Positions 1 to 12,711 are shown, counted from the stretch's first letter. The stretch: 64,000 nt of DNA from Ehretia macrophylla (GCA_037974665.1 CM075767.1:89244644-89308643), one strand, 5' to 3'. Notes: generated by a model not told the origin, from the sequence alone. Numbers and translations are program-made.

Positions 1-451
1 GAGGCTGGGCCCGCAAATCAAGGGCGTAGGGTTTATGACCAGGTGTCCGTCGCTCAGGTGCCAATAACTTTTGATCCGTAAGGAGTTACGCAGAGCACAG
101 CATACCGTTGCAAAGCTCTCTGAGAGCTCAACGACCGGGGCAGCTAGCTTGCTCGCTTTGCCTATTTTTGGAGCCCAAAATCGAACGTTTCAATCAGTTT
201 CAAGCAATTTTTCTTGTTTTGCCCTGTTTTTCCATCTCGGATCGTACGACGTGAGCTGTTAAAAGGACGACAACCTGACTCGCAGTAAATCAGAGGGCCC
301 TACAACGTGTCGATATCACGTCTTGCGAGGATGCTGCGTTGTTGAAGCGGATGGGTTGTCGTTAAGCCCATTGGGCCTATTGAATGGGCTATCTCTCTAG
401 GCTGGGACTATGAACCGTTAAAAAATAAAGGAATTGTTCACTCAACATGAT

Positions 452-571
452 GGGTGCGATCATACCAGCACTAATGAACCGGATCCCATTAGAACTCCGA
501 AGTTAAGCGTGCTTGGGCGAGAGTAGTACTAGGATGGGTGACCCCCTAGGAAGTCCTCGTGTTGCACCCCC
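452..571 (+). rRNA. 5S rRNA: 5S rRNA gene copy 1 (family A)
   Basis: Structural RNA of the large ribosomal subunit, transcribed by RNA polymerase III. The 120-nt length and ends follow plant 5S genes, where GG(A/G)TGC pairs with GCA(T/C)CC. The internal control region is expected at about positions 50-97 (box A near 50-64, intermediate element near 67-72, box C near 80-97). Changes from the window consensus: C26A, C39T, G97A. The base before +1 is T rather than C, and the upstream box reads AATAAAGG. The spacer after this gene has a 35-bp deletion near 736. Confidence 0.95.
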
Positions 572-1093
572 TTTTCAATTTTTTTTGCCCTGGTTAGGGT
601 TGCCAAGATACTTTATCCACCAAATCTCTATTACCAAATCCCACGGAATATTGGGCAAGACAACTTCACTTCACGTAGAGGCTGGGCCCGCAAATCGAGG
701 GCGTAGGGTTTATGACCAGCTCTCCGTCGCTCCGGTGCACAGCATACCGTTTCAAAGCTCTCTGAGAGCTCTACGACGGGGGTAGCCAGCTTGCTCGCTG
801 TGCCCATTTTTGGAGCCAAAAATCGAACATTTTCATCAGTTTTAGGCCACTTTTCTTCTCTTGCTCTATTTTTCCATCCTGGATCGTACGTCATGAGCTA
901 TTAAAAGGACGACAACCTGACTCGTGGGACATCAGAGGGCCCTATGACGTGTCTATATCATGTCTTGTGAGGATGCTGCGTTGTTGAAGCGGATGGGTTG
1001 TCGTTAAGCCCATTGGGCCTTTTGAATGGGCCATCACTCTAGGCTGGGACTGTGAACCGTTAACACATATAGGAATTGTGCACTCAACATGAC

Positions 1094-1213
1094 AGGTGCA
1101 ATCATACCAGCAATAATGCACCAGATCCCATCAGAACTCCGAAGTTAAGCGTGCTTAGGCGAGAGTAGTACTAGGATGGGTGACCCCCTGGGAAGTCCTC
1201 ATGTTACACCCCC
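1094..1213 (+). rRNA. 5S rRNA: 5S rRNA gene copy 2 (family A)
   Basis: 120 nt. Changes: G1A, G7A, C20A, G30A, G64A, G108A, G113A. G64A lies in box A, and the terminal stem is weakened at G1 and G113. Probably a degenerate copy. Confidence 0.93.
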
Positions 1214-1770
1214 TTTTCAAATTTTTTTGCCCTGGTTAGGGTTGCCAAGATACTTTATCCACCAAATCTCCAGTACCGAATCCCGCGGAACATTGGGCAA
1301 GATAACTTCGCTTCACGTAGAGGCCGGGCCCGCAAACCGAGGGCGTAGGGTTTGCGACCAGGTCTCCGTCGCTCCGGTGCCCATAACTTTTGATCCGTAT
1401 GGAGTTACGCAGCGTAGAGCATACCGTTGTAAAGCTATCTCAGAGCTCTACGACAGGGGCAACAAGCTTGCTCGACGTGCCCCTTTTTGGAGGCCAAAAT
1501 CGAACATTTTCATCAGTTTCAGGAGACTTTTCTTCTTTTGCTCTGTTTTTCCGTCCCGGATCGTACGTCGTGAGCTGTTAAAAGGACGATAACCTGACTC
1601 ATGGGACATCAGAGGGCACTACAACTTGTCGATATCACGTCTTGCGAGGATGCTGCTTTGTTGAAGCGGATAGGTTGTCGTTAAGCCCATTGGGCCTTTT
1701 GAATGGGCCATCTCTCTAGGCTGGGACTGCGAAACGTTAACACATATAGGAATTGTGCCCTCAACATTAC

Positions 1771-1890
1771 GGATGCGATCATACCAGCATTATTGCACCG
1801 GATCCCATCAGAACTCCGAAGTAAAGCGTCCTTCGGCGAGAGTAGTACAAGGATTGGTGACCCCCAGGGAAGTCCTCGTGTTGCACCCCC
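1771..1890 (+). rRNA. 5S rRNA: 5S rRNA gene copy 3 (family A)
   Basis: 120 nt. Changes: G3A, C20T, A23T, T53A, G60C, G64C, T79A, G85T, T96A. Three changes fall in box A and two in or next to box C, so a functional internal promoter is doubtful. Confidence 0.92.
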
Positions 1891-2447
1891 TTTCCAATTT
1901 TTTTTGCCCTGGTTAGGATTGCCAAGATACTTTATCCACCAAATCTCTATTACCGAATCCCACAGAACATTGGGCAAGACAACTTCGCTTCATGTAATGG
2001 CCGGTCCCGCAAACCTAGGGTTTAGGGTTTGCGAGCAGGTCTTCGCTGCTCCGGTGACCATAACATTTGATCCGTAAAGAGTTACGCGGCACACATCATA
2101 CTGTTGCAAAGCTCTCTGAGAGCTCTACGACGGGGGCAGCCAGCTTGCTCGCTGTGCCCTTTTTTAGAGCACAAAATCGAACGTTTTCATCAGTTTTAGT
2201 CCACTTTTCTTCTTTTGCTCTGTTTTTCCGTCCCGGATCGTACGTCGTGAGCCGTTAAAAGGACGACAACCTGACTCGCGGGAAATTAGAGCGCCCTCCA
2301 ACGTGTCGATATCACATCTTGCGAGGATGCAGCGTTGTTGAAGCAGATAGGTTGTCGTTAAGTCCATTGGGCCATTTGAATGGGCCATCTCTTTAGGCTG
2401 GGACTGTGAACCGTTAACACATATAAAAATTGTGCCCTCAACATGAC

Positions 2448-2567
2448 GGGTGCGATCATACCAGCACTAATGCACCGGATCCCAACAGAACTACAAAGTT
2501 AAGCGTGCTTGGGCAAGTATAGTACTAGGATGGGTGACCCACTGGGAAGTCCTCTTGTTGCACACCC
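2448..2567 (+). rRNA. 5S rRNA: 5S rRNA gene copy 4 (family A)
   Basis: 120 nt. Changes: T38A, C46A, G48A, G68A, A71T, G72A, C94A, G108T, C117A. The intermediate element (68-72) is altered. The upstream box reads ATATAAAAA. Confidence 0.92.
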
Positions 2568-3123
2568 TTTTCAATATTTTTTGCCCTGGTTAGGGTTGTC
2601 AAGATACTTTATCCACCAAATCTCTATTACCGAATCCCACGGAACATTGGGCAAGACAACTTCGCTTCACGTAGTGGCCGGTCCCGCAAACCTAGGTAGT
2701 AGGGTTTGTGACCAGGTCTCCGTCACTCCGGTGTCCATAACATTTGATCCTTAAAGAGTTACGCGGCGCACAACATACTGTGGCAAAGCTCTATGAGAGC
2801 TCTACGACGGGGGCAGCCAGCTTGCTCGCTGTGCCCCTTTTTAGAGCACAAAATCAAACGTTTGCATCAGTTTTAGTCCACTATTCATCTTTTGTTCTGT
2901 TTTTCCGTCCCGGATCGTACGTCGTGCGCTGTTAAAAGGATGACAACCTGACTCGAGGGACATCAGAGGGCCCTACAACGTGTCGATATCACGTCTTGCG
3001 ATGATGCTGCGTTGTTGAAGCGGATGGGTTGTCGTTAAGTCGATTGGGCCTTTTGAATGGGCATCTCTTTAGGCTGGGAATGTGAACCGTTAACACATAT
3101 AGAAATTGTGCCCTCGACATGAC

Positions 3124-3243
3124 GGGTGCGATCATACCAGCACTAATGCACCGGATCCCATCAGAACTCCGAAGTTAAGCGTGCCTGGGCGAGAGTAGTA
3201 CTAGGATGGGTGACCCCCTAGGAAGTCCTCTTGTTGCACACCC
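3124..3243 (+). rRNA. 5S rRNA: 5S rRNA gene copy 5 (family A)
   Basis: 120 nt. Changes: T62C, G97A, G108T, C117A. It shares the CTCTTG and CACACCC 3' end with copy 4, a sign of recent common descent. Confidence 0.95.
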
Positions 3244-3800
3244 TTTTCAATATTTTTTGCCCTGGTTAGGGCTGTCATGATTCTTTATCCACCAAATCTC
3301 TATTACCGAATCCCATGGAACATTGGGCAAGATAACTTCACTTCACGTAGAGGCCGGGCCCGCAAACCGAGGGCGTAGGGTTTGTGACCAGGTCTCCGTC
3401 GCTCCGGTGCCCAAAACTTCAGATCCGTAGGGAGTTACGCGGCGCACAGCATACCGTTGCAAAGCACTCTAAGAGCTCTACGACAGGGGCATCCAGCTTG
3501 CACGATGTACCCCTTTTTGGGGCCCAAAATCGAACGTTTTCATGAGTTTCAGGACATTTTTCTTCTTTTGCCCTGTTTTTTCATCCCGGATAGTACGTCG
3601 TGAGCAGTTAAGAGGATGACAACCTGACTCGCGGTATATCAGAGGGCCCTACAACGTGTCGATATCACGTCTTGCGAGGATGTTGCATTGTTGAAGCGGA
3701 TGGGTTGTCGTTAAGCCCATTGGGCCTTTTGAATAGGCCATCTCTCTAGGCTGGCACTGTGTAGCGTCAACACTTATAGGAATTGTACCCTCAACAAGAT

Positions 3801-3920
3801 GGGTGCGATCATACCAGCACTAATGCAACGGATCCCATCAGAACTCTGAAGTTAAGCATGTTTGGGTGAGAGCAGTACTAGGATGGGTGACCGCCGAGGA
3901 AGTCCTCGTGTTGCACCCCC
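3801..3920 (+). rRNA. 5S rRNA: 5S rRNA gene copy 6 (family A)
   Basis: 120 nt. Changes: C28A, C47T, G58A, C61T, C67T, T73C, C93G, T96G, G97A. T precedes +1. Box A carries two transitions. Confidence 0.92.
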
Positions 3921-4477
3921 CTTTTCAATTTTTTTTCCTTGGTTAGGGTTGCCAAGATAATTTATCCACCAAATCTCTATTACCGAATCCCACGGAACAT
4001 TGGGCAAGACAACTTCGCTTCACGTAGAGGCCGGGCCCGCAAACCGAGGGCGTAGGGTTTATGACCAGGTCTCCGTCGCTCCGGTGCCCATAACTTTTGA
4101 TCCGTAAGGAGTTACGCGGCGCACAGCATACCGTTGCAAAGCTCTCTGAAAGCTCTACGACGGGGGCAGCCAGCTTGGTCGCTGTGACCATTTTTGGAGC
4201 CCAAAATAGGACGTGTTCATTAGTTTCAAGACACTTTTCTTCTTTTGCCCAGTTTTTTCATCCCGGATCGTACGTCCTGAGTTGTTAAAAGGACGACAAC
4301 CTGACTCGCGGTATATCACAGGACCCTACAACGTGTCGATATCACATCTTGCGAGGATGCTCCGTTGTTGAAGCGGATGGGTTGGCGTTAAGCCTATTGG
4401 GCCTTTTGAATGGGCCATCTTTCTAGGCTGGGATTGTGAACCGTTAACACATATAGGAATTGTGTCCTCATCATGAC

Positions 4478-4597
4478 GGGTGCGATCATACCAGCACTAA
4501 TGCAGCAGATCCTATCAGAACTCCGAAGTTAAGCGTGCTTGGGTGAGAGTAGTACTAGGATGGGTAACCCCTTGGGAAGTCCTCGTGTTGCACCCCC
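4478..4597 (+). rRNA. 5S rRNA: 5S rRNA gene copy 7 (family A)
   Basis: 120 nt. Changes: C28G, G30A, C36T, C67T, G89A, C95T. Box A is unchanged. Confidence 0.94.
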
Positions 4598-5153
4598 TTT
4601 TCTATTTTTTTTGCCCTGGTTAGGGTTGCCAAGATACTTTATCCACCAAATCTCTATTACCGAATCCCACGGAACATTGGGCAAGACAACTTCGCTTCAC
4701 GTAGAGGCAGGGCCCGCAAATCGAGGGCGTAGGGTTTGTCACCAAGTCTCCGTCGCACCGGTACCCATAACTTTTGATCCGTAAAAAGTTACGCGGCGCA
4801 CAACATACCATTGCAAAGCTCTATGAGAGCTCTACGACGGGGGCAGCAAGTTTGCTCATTGTGCCCCTTTTTGGAGACTAAAATCGAACGTTTTCATCAG
4901 TTTCAGGCCACTTTTGTTCTTTTGCCCTATTTTTTCATCCCGGATCGTACCTCGTGAGCTGTTAAAAGGACGACAACCTAACTCGCGGTACATCAGAGGG
5001 CCCTACAACGTGTCGATCTCACGTCCTGCGACGATGCTGCATTGTTGAAGCGGATGGGTTGTCATTAAGCCTATTGGGTCGTTTGAATAGGCCATCTCTC
5101 TAGGCTGGCACTGTTAACCGTTAACACATATAGGAATTGGGCCTCATCATGAC

Positions 5154-5273
5154 GGGTGCGATCATACCAACACTAATGCACCGGATCCCATCAGAACTCC
5201 GAAGTTAAGCGTGCTTGTGCGAAAGTAGTACTAGGATGGGTGACCCCCTGGGAAGTCCACGTATTGGACCCCC
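5154..5273 (+). rRNA. 5S rRNA: 5S rRNA gene copy 8 (family A)
   Basis: 120 nt. Changes: G17A, G65T, G70A, T106A, G110A, C114G. C114G disrupts the closing stem. Confidence 0.94.
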
Positions 5274-5831
5274 TTTTCAATTTTTTTTTGCCCTGGTTAG
5301 GGTTGCCAAGATACTTTATCTACCAAATCTCTATTACTGAATCCCACGGAACATTAGGCAAGACAACTTCGCTTCACGTAGAGGCCGAGCCCGCAAACCG
5401 AGGGCGTAGGGTTTGTGACCAGGTTTTCGTCGCCCCGGTGCCCATACCTTTTGATCCGTAAGGAGTTACGCGGTGCACAGCATACCGTTGCAAAGCTCTC
5501 TGAGAGCTCTACGACGGGGGCAGCCTGCTTGCTTGCTTTGCCCATTTTTGGAGCCAAAAATCGAATGTTTTCATCAGTTTCGGGACACTTTTCTTTGTTT
5601 GCCATATTTTTTCGTCCCGAATCGTATGTCATGAGCTGTTAAAAAGATGACAACCAGACTCGCGGTACATCAGAGGGCCCTAAAATGTGTCGATATCACG
5701 TCTTGCGAGGATGCTGCGTTGTTGAGGCGAATGGGTTGTCGTTAAGCCCATTGGGCCTTTTGAATGGGCCATCTCTCTAGGCTGGCACTGTGAACCGTTA
5801 ACACATATAGGAATTGTGCACTCAACTTGAC

Positions 5832-5951
5832 GGGTGCAATCATGCCAGCACTAATGCAATGGATCCCATCAGAATTCCGAAGTTAAGCGTGCTTGGGCGA
5901 GAGTAGTGCTAAGATGGGTGACCCCCTGGGAAGTCCTCATGTTGCACCCCC
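5832..5951 (+). rRNA. 5S rRNA: 5S rRNA gene copy 9 (family A)
   Basis: 120 nt. Changes: G7A, A13G, C28A, C29T, C44T, A77G, G81A, G108A. The AATGG and GAATTCCG variants are shared with copy 10. Confidence 0.93.
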
Positions 5952-6509
5952 TTTTCAATTTTTTTTGCCCTGGTTAGGGTTGCCAAGATACTTTATCCAC
6001 CAAATCTCAATTACCGAATCCCAAAAAAACATTGGGCAAGACAACTTCGCTTCACGTAGAGGATGGGCGCGCAAACCGAGGGCGTAGGGCTTGTGATCAG
6101 GTCTCCGTCGCTCCGATGCCCATAACTTTTGATCCGTAAGGAGTTACGCGGTGCACAACATACCTTTGCAAAGCTCTCTGAGAGTTCTATTATGGGGGCA
6201 GCCAGCTTGCTGGCTGTGCCGCTTTTTGGAGCCCAAAATCGAACGTTTTCATCAGTTTCAGGCCACTTTTCTTCTTTTGCTCTGTTTTTTCATCCCGGAT
6301 CGTACGTCATGAGCTGTTAAAAGGACAACAACCTTACTCGCGGGACATTCGAGGGCCCTACAACGCATCCATATCACGCCTTGCGAGGATACTGCGTTGT
6401 TGAGGAGAATGGGTTGTCGTTAAGCCCATTGGGCCTTTTGAATGGGCTATCTCTCTAAGCTGGCACTGTGAACCGTTAACACATATAGAAATTGTGCCCT
6501 CAACTTGAC

Positions 6510-6629
6510 GGCTGCGATCATACCAGCACTAATGCAATGGATCCCATCAGAATTCCGAAGTTAAGCGTGCTTCGGCGAGAGAAGTGCTAGGATACGTGAC
6601 CCCCTGGGAAGTCCTCATGTTGCACCCCC
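6510..6629 (+). rRNA. 5S rRNA: 5S rRNA gene copy 10 (family A)
   Basis: 120 nt. Changes: G3C, C28A, C29T, C44T, G64C, T73A, A77G, G85A, G86C, G108A. It is a sister of copy 9 with further damage in boxes A and C. Confidence 0.92.
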
Positions 6630-7185
6630 TTTTCAAATTTTTTTGCCCTGGTTAGGGTTGCCAAGATACTTTATCCACCAAATCTCAATTATCGAATCCC
6701 ACGGAACATTGGGCAAGACAACTTCGCTTCAGGTAGAGGCCGGGCCCGCAAACCGAGGGCGTAGGGTTTGTGACCAGGTATCCGTCGCTACGGTGCCCAT
6801 AACTTTTGATCCGTATGGAGCTACGCGGCGTACAGCATACCGTTGCAAAGCTCTCTGAGAGCTCTATGACGGGGGCAGCCAGCTTGCTCGCTGTACCCAT
6901 TTTTGGAGCCCAAAATTGAATGTTTTCAGCAGTTTCAGGACACTTTTCTTCTTTTGCCCTATTTTTCCGTCCCGTATCGTACGTCGTGAGCTGTTAAAAG
7001 GAAGCCAACCTTACTGGCTGTACATCACAGGGCCCTACAACGTGTCGATGTCACGTCTTACAAAGATGCTGCCTTGTTGAAATGGATGGGTTGTCGTTAA
7101 GCCATTGGGACTTTTGAATGGGCCATCTCCCTAGGCTGGCACTATGAACCGTTAAAACATATAAGAATTGTGCCCACAACATGAC

Positions 7186-7305
7186 GGGTGTGATCATACC
7201 ACCACTAATGCACCGGATCCCATCAGAACACTGAAGTTAAGCGTGCTTGGGCTAGAGTAGCAATTGGATGGGTGACCCCCTGGGAAGTCCTCGTGTTGCA
7301 CCCCC
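7186..7305 (+). rRNA. 5S rRNA: 5S rRNA gene copy 11 (family A)
   Basis: 120 nt. Changes: C6T, G17C, T45A, C47T, G68T, T76C, C78A, A80T. The following spacer has a 10-bp deletion near 7694, giving a 667-bp unit. Confidence 0.92.
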
Positions 7306-7852
7306 TTTTCAATTTTTTTTTGCCCTGGTTAGGGTTGCCAAGATACTTTATCCACCAAATCTCTATTACCGAATCCCATGGAACATTGGGCAAGACAACT
7401 TCGCTTCACGTAGAGGCCGGGGCCGCAAACCGAGGGCGTAGGGTTTGTGACCAGGTCTTTGTCACTCCGGTGCCCATAACATTTGATCCGTAAGGAGTTA
7501 CGCGGCGCACAACATACCGTTGCAAAGCTCTCTGAGAGCTGTACGACGAGGGCAGCCAGCCTGCTCGCTATGCCCCTTTTTGGAGCCCAAAATCGAACGT
7601 TTTCATCAGTTTCAGGACACTTTTCTTCCTTTGCCCTATTTTTCCGTCCCGTGTCGTACGTCGTGAGTTGTTAAAAGGATGACAACCTGACTCGGAGGGC
7701 CCTACAATGTGTCAATATCATGACTTGCGAGGATGCTCCGTTGTTGAAGCTGATGGGTTGTTGTTAAGCCTATGGGCCTTTTGAATTGGCCATCTCTCTA
7801 GGCTGGGACCGTGAACCGTTAACACATAAAGGAATTGTGCCCTAAACAAGAC

Positions 7853-7972
7853 GGGTGCAATCATACCAGCACTAATGCACCAGATCCTATAAGAACTCCG
7901 AAGTTAAGCATGCTTGGGCGAAATTAATACTAGGATGGGTGACCCCCTGGGAAGTCCTCGTGTTGCACTCCC
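7853..7972 (+). rRNA. 5S rRNA: 5S rRNA gene copy 12 (family A)
   Basis: 120 nt. Changes: G7A, G30A, C36T, C39A, G58A, G70A, G72T, G75A, C117T. The first T-run after the gene is ATTTC instead of TTTTC, so termination would rely on the T8 tract a few bases later. Confidence 0.92.
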
Positions 7973-8529
7973 ATTTCAATTTTTTTTGCCCTGGTTAGGG
8001 TTGCCAAGATACTTTATCCACCAAATTTCTATTACCAAATCCCATGGAACATTGGGCAAGACAACTTCGCTTCACGTAGAGGCCGGGCCTGCAAACCGAG
8101 GGTGTAGGGTTTGTGACTAGGCCTCCGTCGCTCCGGTGCCCACAACATTTGATCTGTAAGGAGTTACGCGGCGCACAGTATACCATTGCAAAGCTCTCTG
8201 AGAGCTCTACGACGGGGGCAGCCAGCTTGCTCACTGCGCCCATTTTAGGAGCCCAACATTGAACGTTTCCATCAATTTGAAGACACTTTTCTTCTTTTAC
8301 TCTGTTTTTTCGTCCCGTATCGTATGTCGTGAGTTGTTAAAAGGACGACAACCTGACTCGTGGTACATCAGAGGGCCCTACAACGTGTCGATCTCACGTC
8401 TTGCGAGGATGCTACGTTATTGAAGCGGATGGGTTATCGTGAAGCCCATTGGGCCTTTTGAATGGGCCATCTCTTTAGGCTGGCACTGTGAACCGTTAAC
8501 ACATATTTCAATTGTGCCCTCTACTTGAT

Positions 8530-8649
8530 GCGTGCGATCATACCAGCACTAATGCAAAGGATCCCATCAGAACTCCGAAGTTAAGCGTGCTTGGGCGAGA
8601 GCAGTACTAGGATGGGCGACCCCCTGGAAAGTCTTCGTGTTGCACCCCC
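8530..8649 (+). rRNA. 5S rRNA: 5S rRNA gene copy 13 (family A)
   Basis: 120 nt. Changes: G2C, C28A, C29A, T73C, T88C, G99A, C105T. T precedes +1, and the upstream box is CATATTTCA. Confidence 0.93.
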
Positions 8650-9206
8650 TTTTCAATTTTTTTTGCCCTGGTTAAGGTTACCAAGATACTTTATCCACCA
8701 AATCTATGTTATCGAATCCCACGGAACATTGCGCAAGACAACCTCGATTCACGTAGAGGCTGGGCCCACAAACCTAGGGCGTAGGGTTTGTGACCAGGTC
8801 TCCGTCGCTCCGGTGCCCATAACTTTTGATCCGCAAGGAGTTACGCGGCGCACAGCATACTGTTGGAAGGCTCTCTGAGAGCTGTACGATGAGGGCAATC
8901 GGCCTGCTCGCTGTACCCATTTTTGGAGACCAAAATCGAACGTTTTCATCAGTTTCAGGCCACTTTTCTTCTTTTGCCCAGTTTTTCCGTCCCAGATCGT
9001 ACGTCGTGAGCTGTTAAGAGGACGGCAACCTGACTCGCGGTACATCAGAGGGCCCTACAACGTTTCGATATCACGTCTTACGAGGATGCTGCGTTGTTGA
9101 AGCTGATGGGTTGTCGTTAAGCCCATTGGGCCTTTTGAATGGGCTATCTCTCTAGGCTGGCACTGTGAACCGTTAACACATATAGGAATTGTGCCCTCAC
9201 CATGGT

Positions 9207-9326
9207 GGATACGATCATGCCAGCACTAATGCACCAGATCCCATCAGAACTCTGAACTTAAGCGTGCTTGGGCGAGAGTAGTACTAGGATGGGTGACCGC
9301 CTGGGAAGTCCTCGTGTTGCACCCCC
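9207..9326 (+). rRNA. 5S rRNA: 5S rRNA gene copy 14 (family A)
   Basis: 120 nt. Changes: G3A, G5A, A13G, G30A, C47T, G51C, C93G. The bases before +1 are CATGGT instead of CATGAC. Confidence 0.93.
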
Positions 9327-9882
9327 TTTTCAATTTTTTTTGCCCTGGTTAGGGTTGCCAAGATACTTTATCCACCAAATCTCTATTACTGAATCCCACG
9401 GATCATTGGGCAAGACAACTTCGCTTTACGTAGAGGCTGGGCCCGCAAACCGAGGGCGTAGGGTTTGTGACCAGGTCTCTTTCGCTCCGGTGTCCACAAC
9501 TTTTGATCCGTAAGGAGTTACGCGGCGCACAGCATACCGTAGCAAAGCTCTATGAGAGTTCTACGATGGGGGCAGCTGGCATGCTCGCTTTGCCCTTTTT
9601 TAAGCCCAAAATCGAACGTTTTCATCAGTTTCAGTCCACTTTTCTTCTTTTGCTCTATTTTTCTGTCCCGGATCGTACGTCGTGAACTATTAAAAGGACG
9701 ACAACCTGACTCACGGGACATCAAAGGGCCCTACAACATGTCGATATCAAGTCTTGCGAGGATGCTGCGTTGTTGAAGCGGATGGGTTGTCGTTAAGCCC
9801 ATTGGGCCTTTTTAATGGGCCATCTTTCTAGGCTGGCACTGTGAACCGTTAACACATATAGGACTTGTGCCCTCAACTTGAC

Positions 9883-10002
9883 GGGTGCGATCATACCAGC
9901 ACTAATGCACCAGATCCCATCAGAACTCCGAAGTTAAGCGTGCTTGGGCGAGAGTAGTACTAGGATAGGTGACCCCTTGGGAAGTCCTCGTGTTGCACCC
10001 CT
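9883..10002 (+). rRNA. 5S rRNA: 5S rRNA gene copy 15 (family A)
   Basis: 120 nt. Changes: G30A, G85A, C95T, C120T. A well preserved copy with normal box A. Confidence 0.95.
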
Positions 10003-10558
10003 TTTTAAATTTTTTTGCCCTGGTTAGGGTTGCCAAGATACTTTATCCTTCAAATCCCTTTTACCGAATCCCACGGAACATTGGGCAAGACAACTTCATT
10101 TCACGTAGAGGTCAGGCCCGCAAACCGAGGGCATAGGGTTTGTGACCAGGTCTCCGTCGCTTCGGTGCCTATAACTTTTGATCCGTAAGGAGTTACGCGG
10201 CGCACAATATACCGTTGCAAAGCTCTCTTAGAGCTCTATGACTGCGGAAGCTAGCTTGCTTGCTTTGCCCTTTTTTGGAGCCCAAATACAAATGTTATCA
10301 TCAGTTTCAGGACACTTTTATTCTTTTGCCCTGTTTTTCCATCCCGGATCGTACGACGTGAGTTGTTAAAAGGACGACAACCTGACTCGCGGTACATCAG
10401 AGGGCCCTACTACGTGTCGATATCATGTCTTGCGAGGATGCTGCGTTGTTGAAGCGGATGGGTTGTCGTTAAGCCCATTGGGCCTTTTGAATGGGCAATC
10501 TCTCTAGGCTGGCACTGTGAACCGTTAACACATATAGGAATTGTGCCCTCAAGATGGT

Positions 10559-10678
10559 GGGTGCGATCATACCAGCACTAATGCACCGGATCCCATCAGA
10601 ACTCCGAAGTTAAGCGTGCTTGGGCGAGAGTAGTACTAGGATGGGTGACCCCCTAGGAAGTCCTCCTGTTGCAACCCC
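10559..10678 (+). rRNA. 5S rRNA: 5S rRNA gene copy 16 (family A)
   Basis: 120 nt. Changes: G97A, G108C, C116A. Positions 1-96 match the consensus. The base before +1 is T (GATGGT). Confidence 0.95.
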
Positions 10679-11236
10679 TTTTCAATATTTTTTTGCCCTG
10701 GTTAGGGTTGCCAAGATACTTTATATGCCAAATCTCTATTATCGAATCCCACGGCACATTGGGCAAGACAACTTCGCTTCACGTAGAGGCCGGGCCCAGA
10801 AATGGAGGGCGTAGGTTTCGTGACCAGGCCACCGTCGCTCCGGTGCCCATAACTTCTGATCCGTAAGGAGTTACGTGGCGCACAACATACCGTTGCAAAG
10901 CTCTCTGAGAGCTCTACGTCGGGGGAAGCCAGCTTGTTCTCTATGCCCATTTTTGGAGTCCAAAATTGAACGTTTTCATCAGTTTCAGGCCACTTTTGTT
11001 CGTTTGCTCTATTTTTCCGTCCCAGATTGTACGTCTTGAGCTGTTAAAAGGACGACAAACTGACTCGCGGGACATAAGAGGGCCCTACAATGTGTCGATA
11101 TCAAGTCTTACGAGGATGCTACGTTATTGAAGCGGATGGGTTGTCGTTAAGCCCATTGGACCTTTTGAATGGGCCATCTCTCTTGGCTGGGACTGTGAAC
11201 CGTTAACACATTCAGGAATTGTGCCCTCAACATGAC

Positions 11237-11356
11237 GGATGCGATCATACCAGCACTAATGCACCGGATCCCATCAGAACTCTGAAGTTAAGCGTGCTTG
11301 GGCGAGAGTAGAAGTAGGATGGGTGACCCCCTGGGAAGTCCTCGTGTTGCACCCCC
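11237..11356 (+). rRNA. 5S rRNA: 5S rRNA gene copy 17 (family A)
   Basis: 120 nt. Changes: G3A, C47T, T76A, C78G. The upstream box is CATTCAGG. Confidence 0.95.
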
Positions 11357-11914
11357 TTTTTCAATTTTATTTGCCCTGGTCAGGGTTGCCAAGATACTTT
11401 ATCCTTCAAATCTCCATTACCGAAACCCACGGAACATTGGGCAAGACAACTTTGCTTCACGTAGAGGCCGGGCCCGCAAACTGAGGGCGTAGGGTTTGTG
11501 AACAGGTCTCCGTCGCTCCGGTGCCCATAACTTTTCATCCGTAAGGAGTTACGTGCCGCACATCATGCCATTTCAAAGCTTTTTGAGAGCTCTACGACGG
11601 GGGCAGCCAGCTTGCTTGCTTTGCCCAATTTTGGAGCCCAAAATCGAACGTTTTTTTCAGTTTCAGGACACTTTTCTTCTTTTGCCATTTTTTTTCTTCT
11701 CGGATCGTACGTCATGAGCTGTTAAAAGGATGACAACCTGACTCGCGGTACATCAGAGGGCCCTATAACATGTCGATTTCACGTCTTGCGAGGATGCTGC
11801 GTTGTTGAAGCGGATGGGTTGTCGTTGAGCCCATTGGGCCTTTTGAATGGGCCATCTCTCTAGGCTGGCACTGTGAACCTTTATCACATATAGGAATTGT
11901 GCCCTCAACATGAT

Positions 11915-12034
11915 GGGTGCGATCATACCAGCACTAATGTACCGGATCCCATCAGAAGTCTGAATTTAAGCATGCTTGGGCGAGAGTAGTACAAGGATGG
12001 GTGACCACCTGGGACGTCCTCGTGTTGCACCTCC
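11915..12034 (+). rRNA. 5S rRNA: 5S rRNA gene copy 18 (family A)
   Basis: 120 nt. Changes: C26T, C44G, C47T, G51T, G58A, T79A, C93A, A101C, C118T. T precedes +1. Confidence 0.92.
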
Positions 12035-12591
12035 TTTTCAATTTTTTTTGCCTTGGTTAGGGTTGCCAAGATACTTTATCCACCAAATCTCTATTACCGA
12101 ATCCCACGGAACATTGGGCAAGACAACTTCGCTTCACGTAGAGGCCGGGCCCGAAAATCGAGGGCGTTGGGTTTGTGACTTGGACTCCGTCACTCCGGTG
12201 CCCATAACTTTTGATCCGTAAGGAGTTACGCGACGCACAGCATACCGTTGCAAAGCTCTCTTACAGCTCTACGACTGGGTCAGCCAGCTTGCTTGCTTTG
12301 CCCATTTTTGGAGCCCAAAATCGAACGTTTTCGTCAGTTTCAAGACAATTTTCTTCTTTTGCCCTGTTTTTTCATCCCGGATCGTACGTCGTGAGCTGTT
12401 AAAAGGACGACAACCTGACTCGCGGTACATCAGGGGGCCCTACAACGTTTCGATATCACGTCTTCCGAGGATGCTGCGTTGTTGAAGCGGATGGGTTGTC
12501 GTTAAACCCATTGGGCCTTATGAATACGCCATCTCTCTAGGCTGGCACTGTGAACCGTTAACACATATAGGAATTGTGCCCTCAACATGAC

Positions 12592-12711
12592 AGGTGCGAT
12601 CATACCATCACTAATGTACCGGATCCCATCAGAACTCCGAAGTTAAGCGTGCATGGGCGAGAGTAGTACTAGGATGGGTGACCCCATGGGAAGTCCTCGT
12701 GTTGCACCCCC
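12592..12711 (+). rRNA. 5S rRNA: 5S rRNA gene copy 19 (family A)
   Basis: 120 nt. Changes: G1A, G17T, C26T, T62A, C95A. Its spacer carries the GCTCACAGTATACC variant that recurs at copies 22, 25 and 30. Confidence 0.94.

Noticed and set aside
600-640. Telomeric repeat in GGTTAGGGTTGCC after each gene
   Set aside because: Only a single TTAGGG-like word per unit and no tandem TTTAGGG run, so it is not interstitial telomere sequence.
1176-1592. Longest open frame in family A, 138 codons, starting inside a 5S gene
   Set aside because: It overlaps the 5S gene and spacer, is found in that length only once, and arises from chance absence of stops in the repeat.
2067-2258. Recurrent open frame of about 63 codons in the spacer (Met-Ile-Arg-Lys-Glu-Leu start), seen in many units
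   Set aside because: It recurs because the spacer recurs. Units break it by stops and indels, family B shifts it to another length, and overlapping frames on both strands are equally open. No protein family is recognisable.
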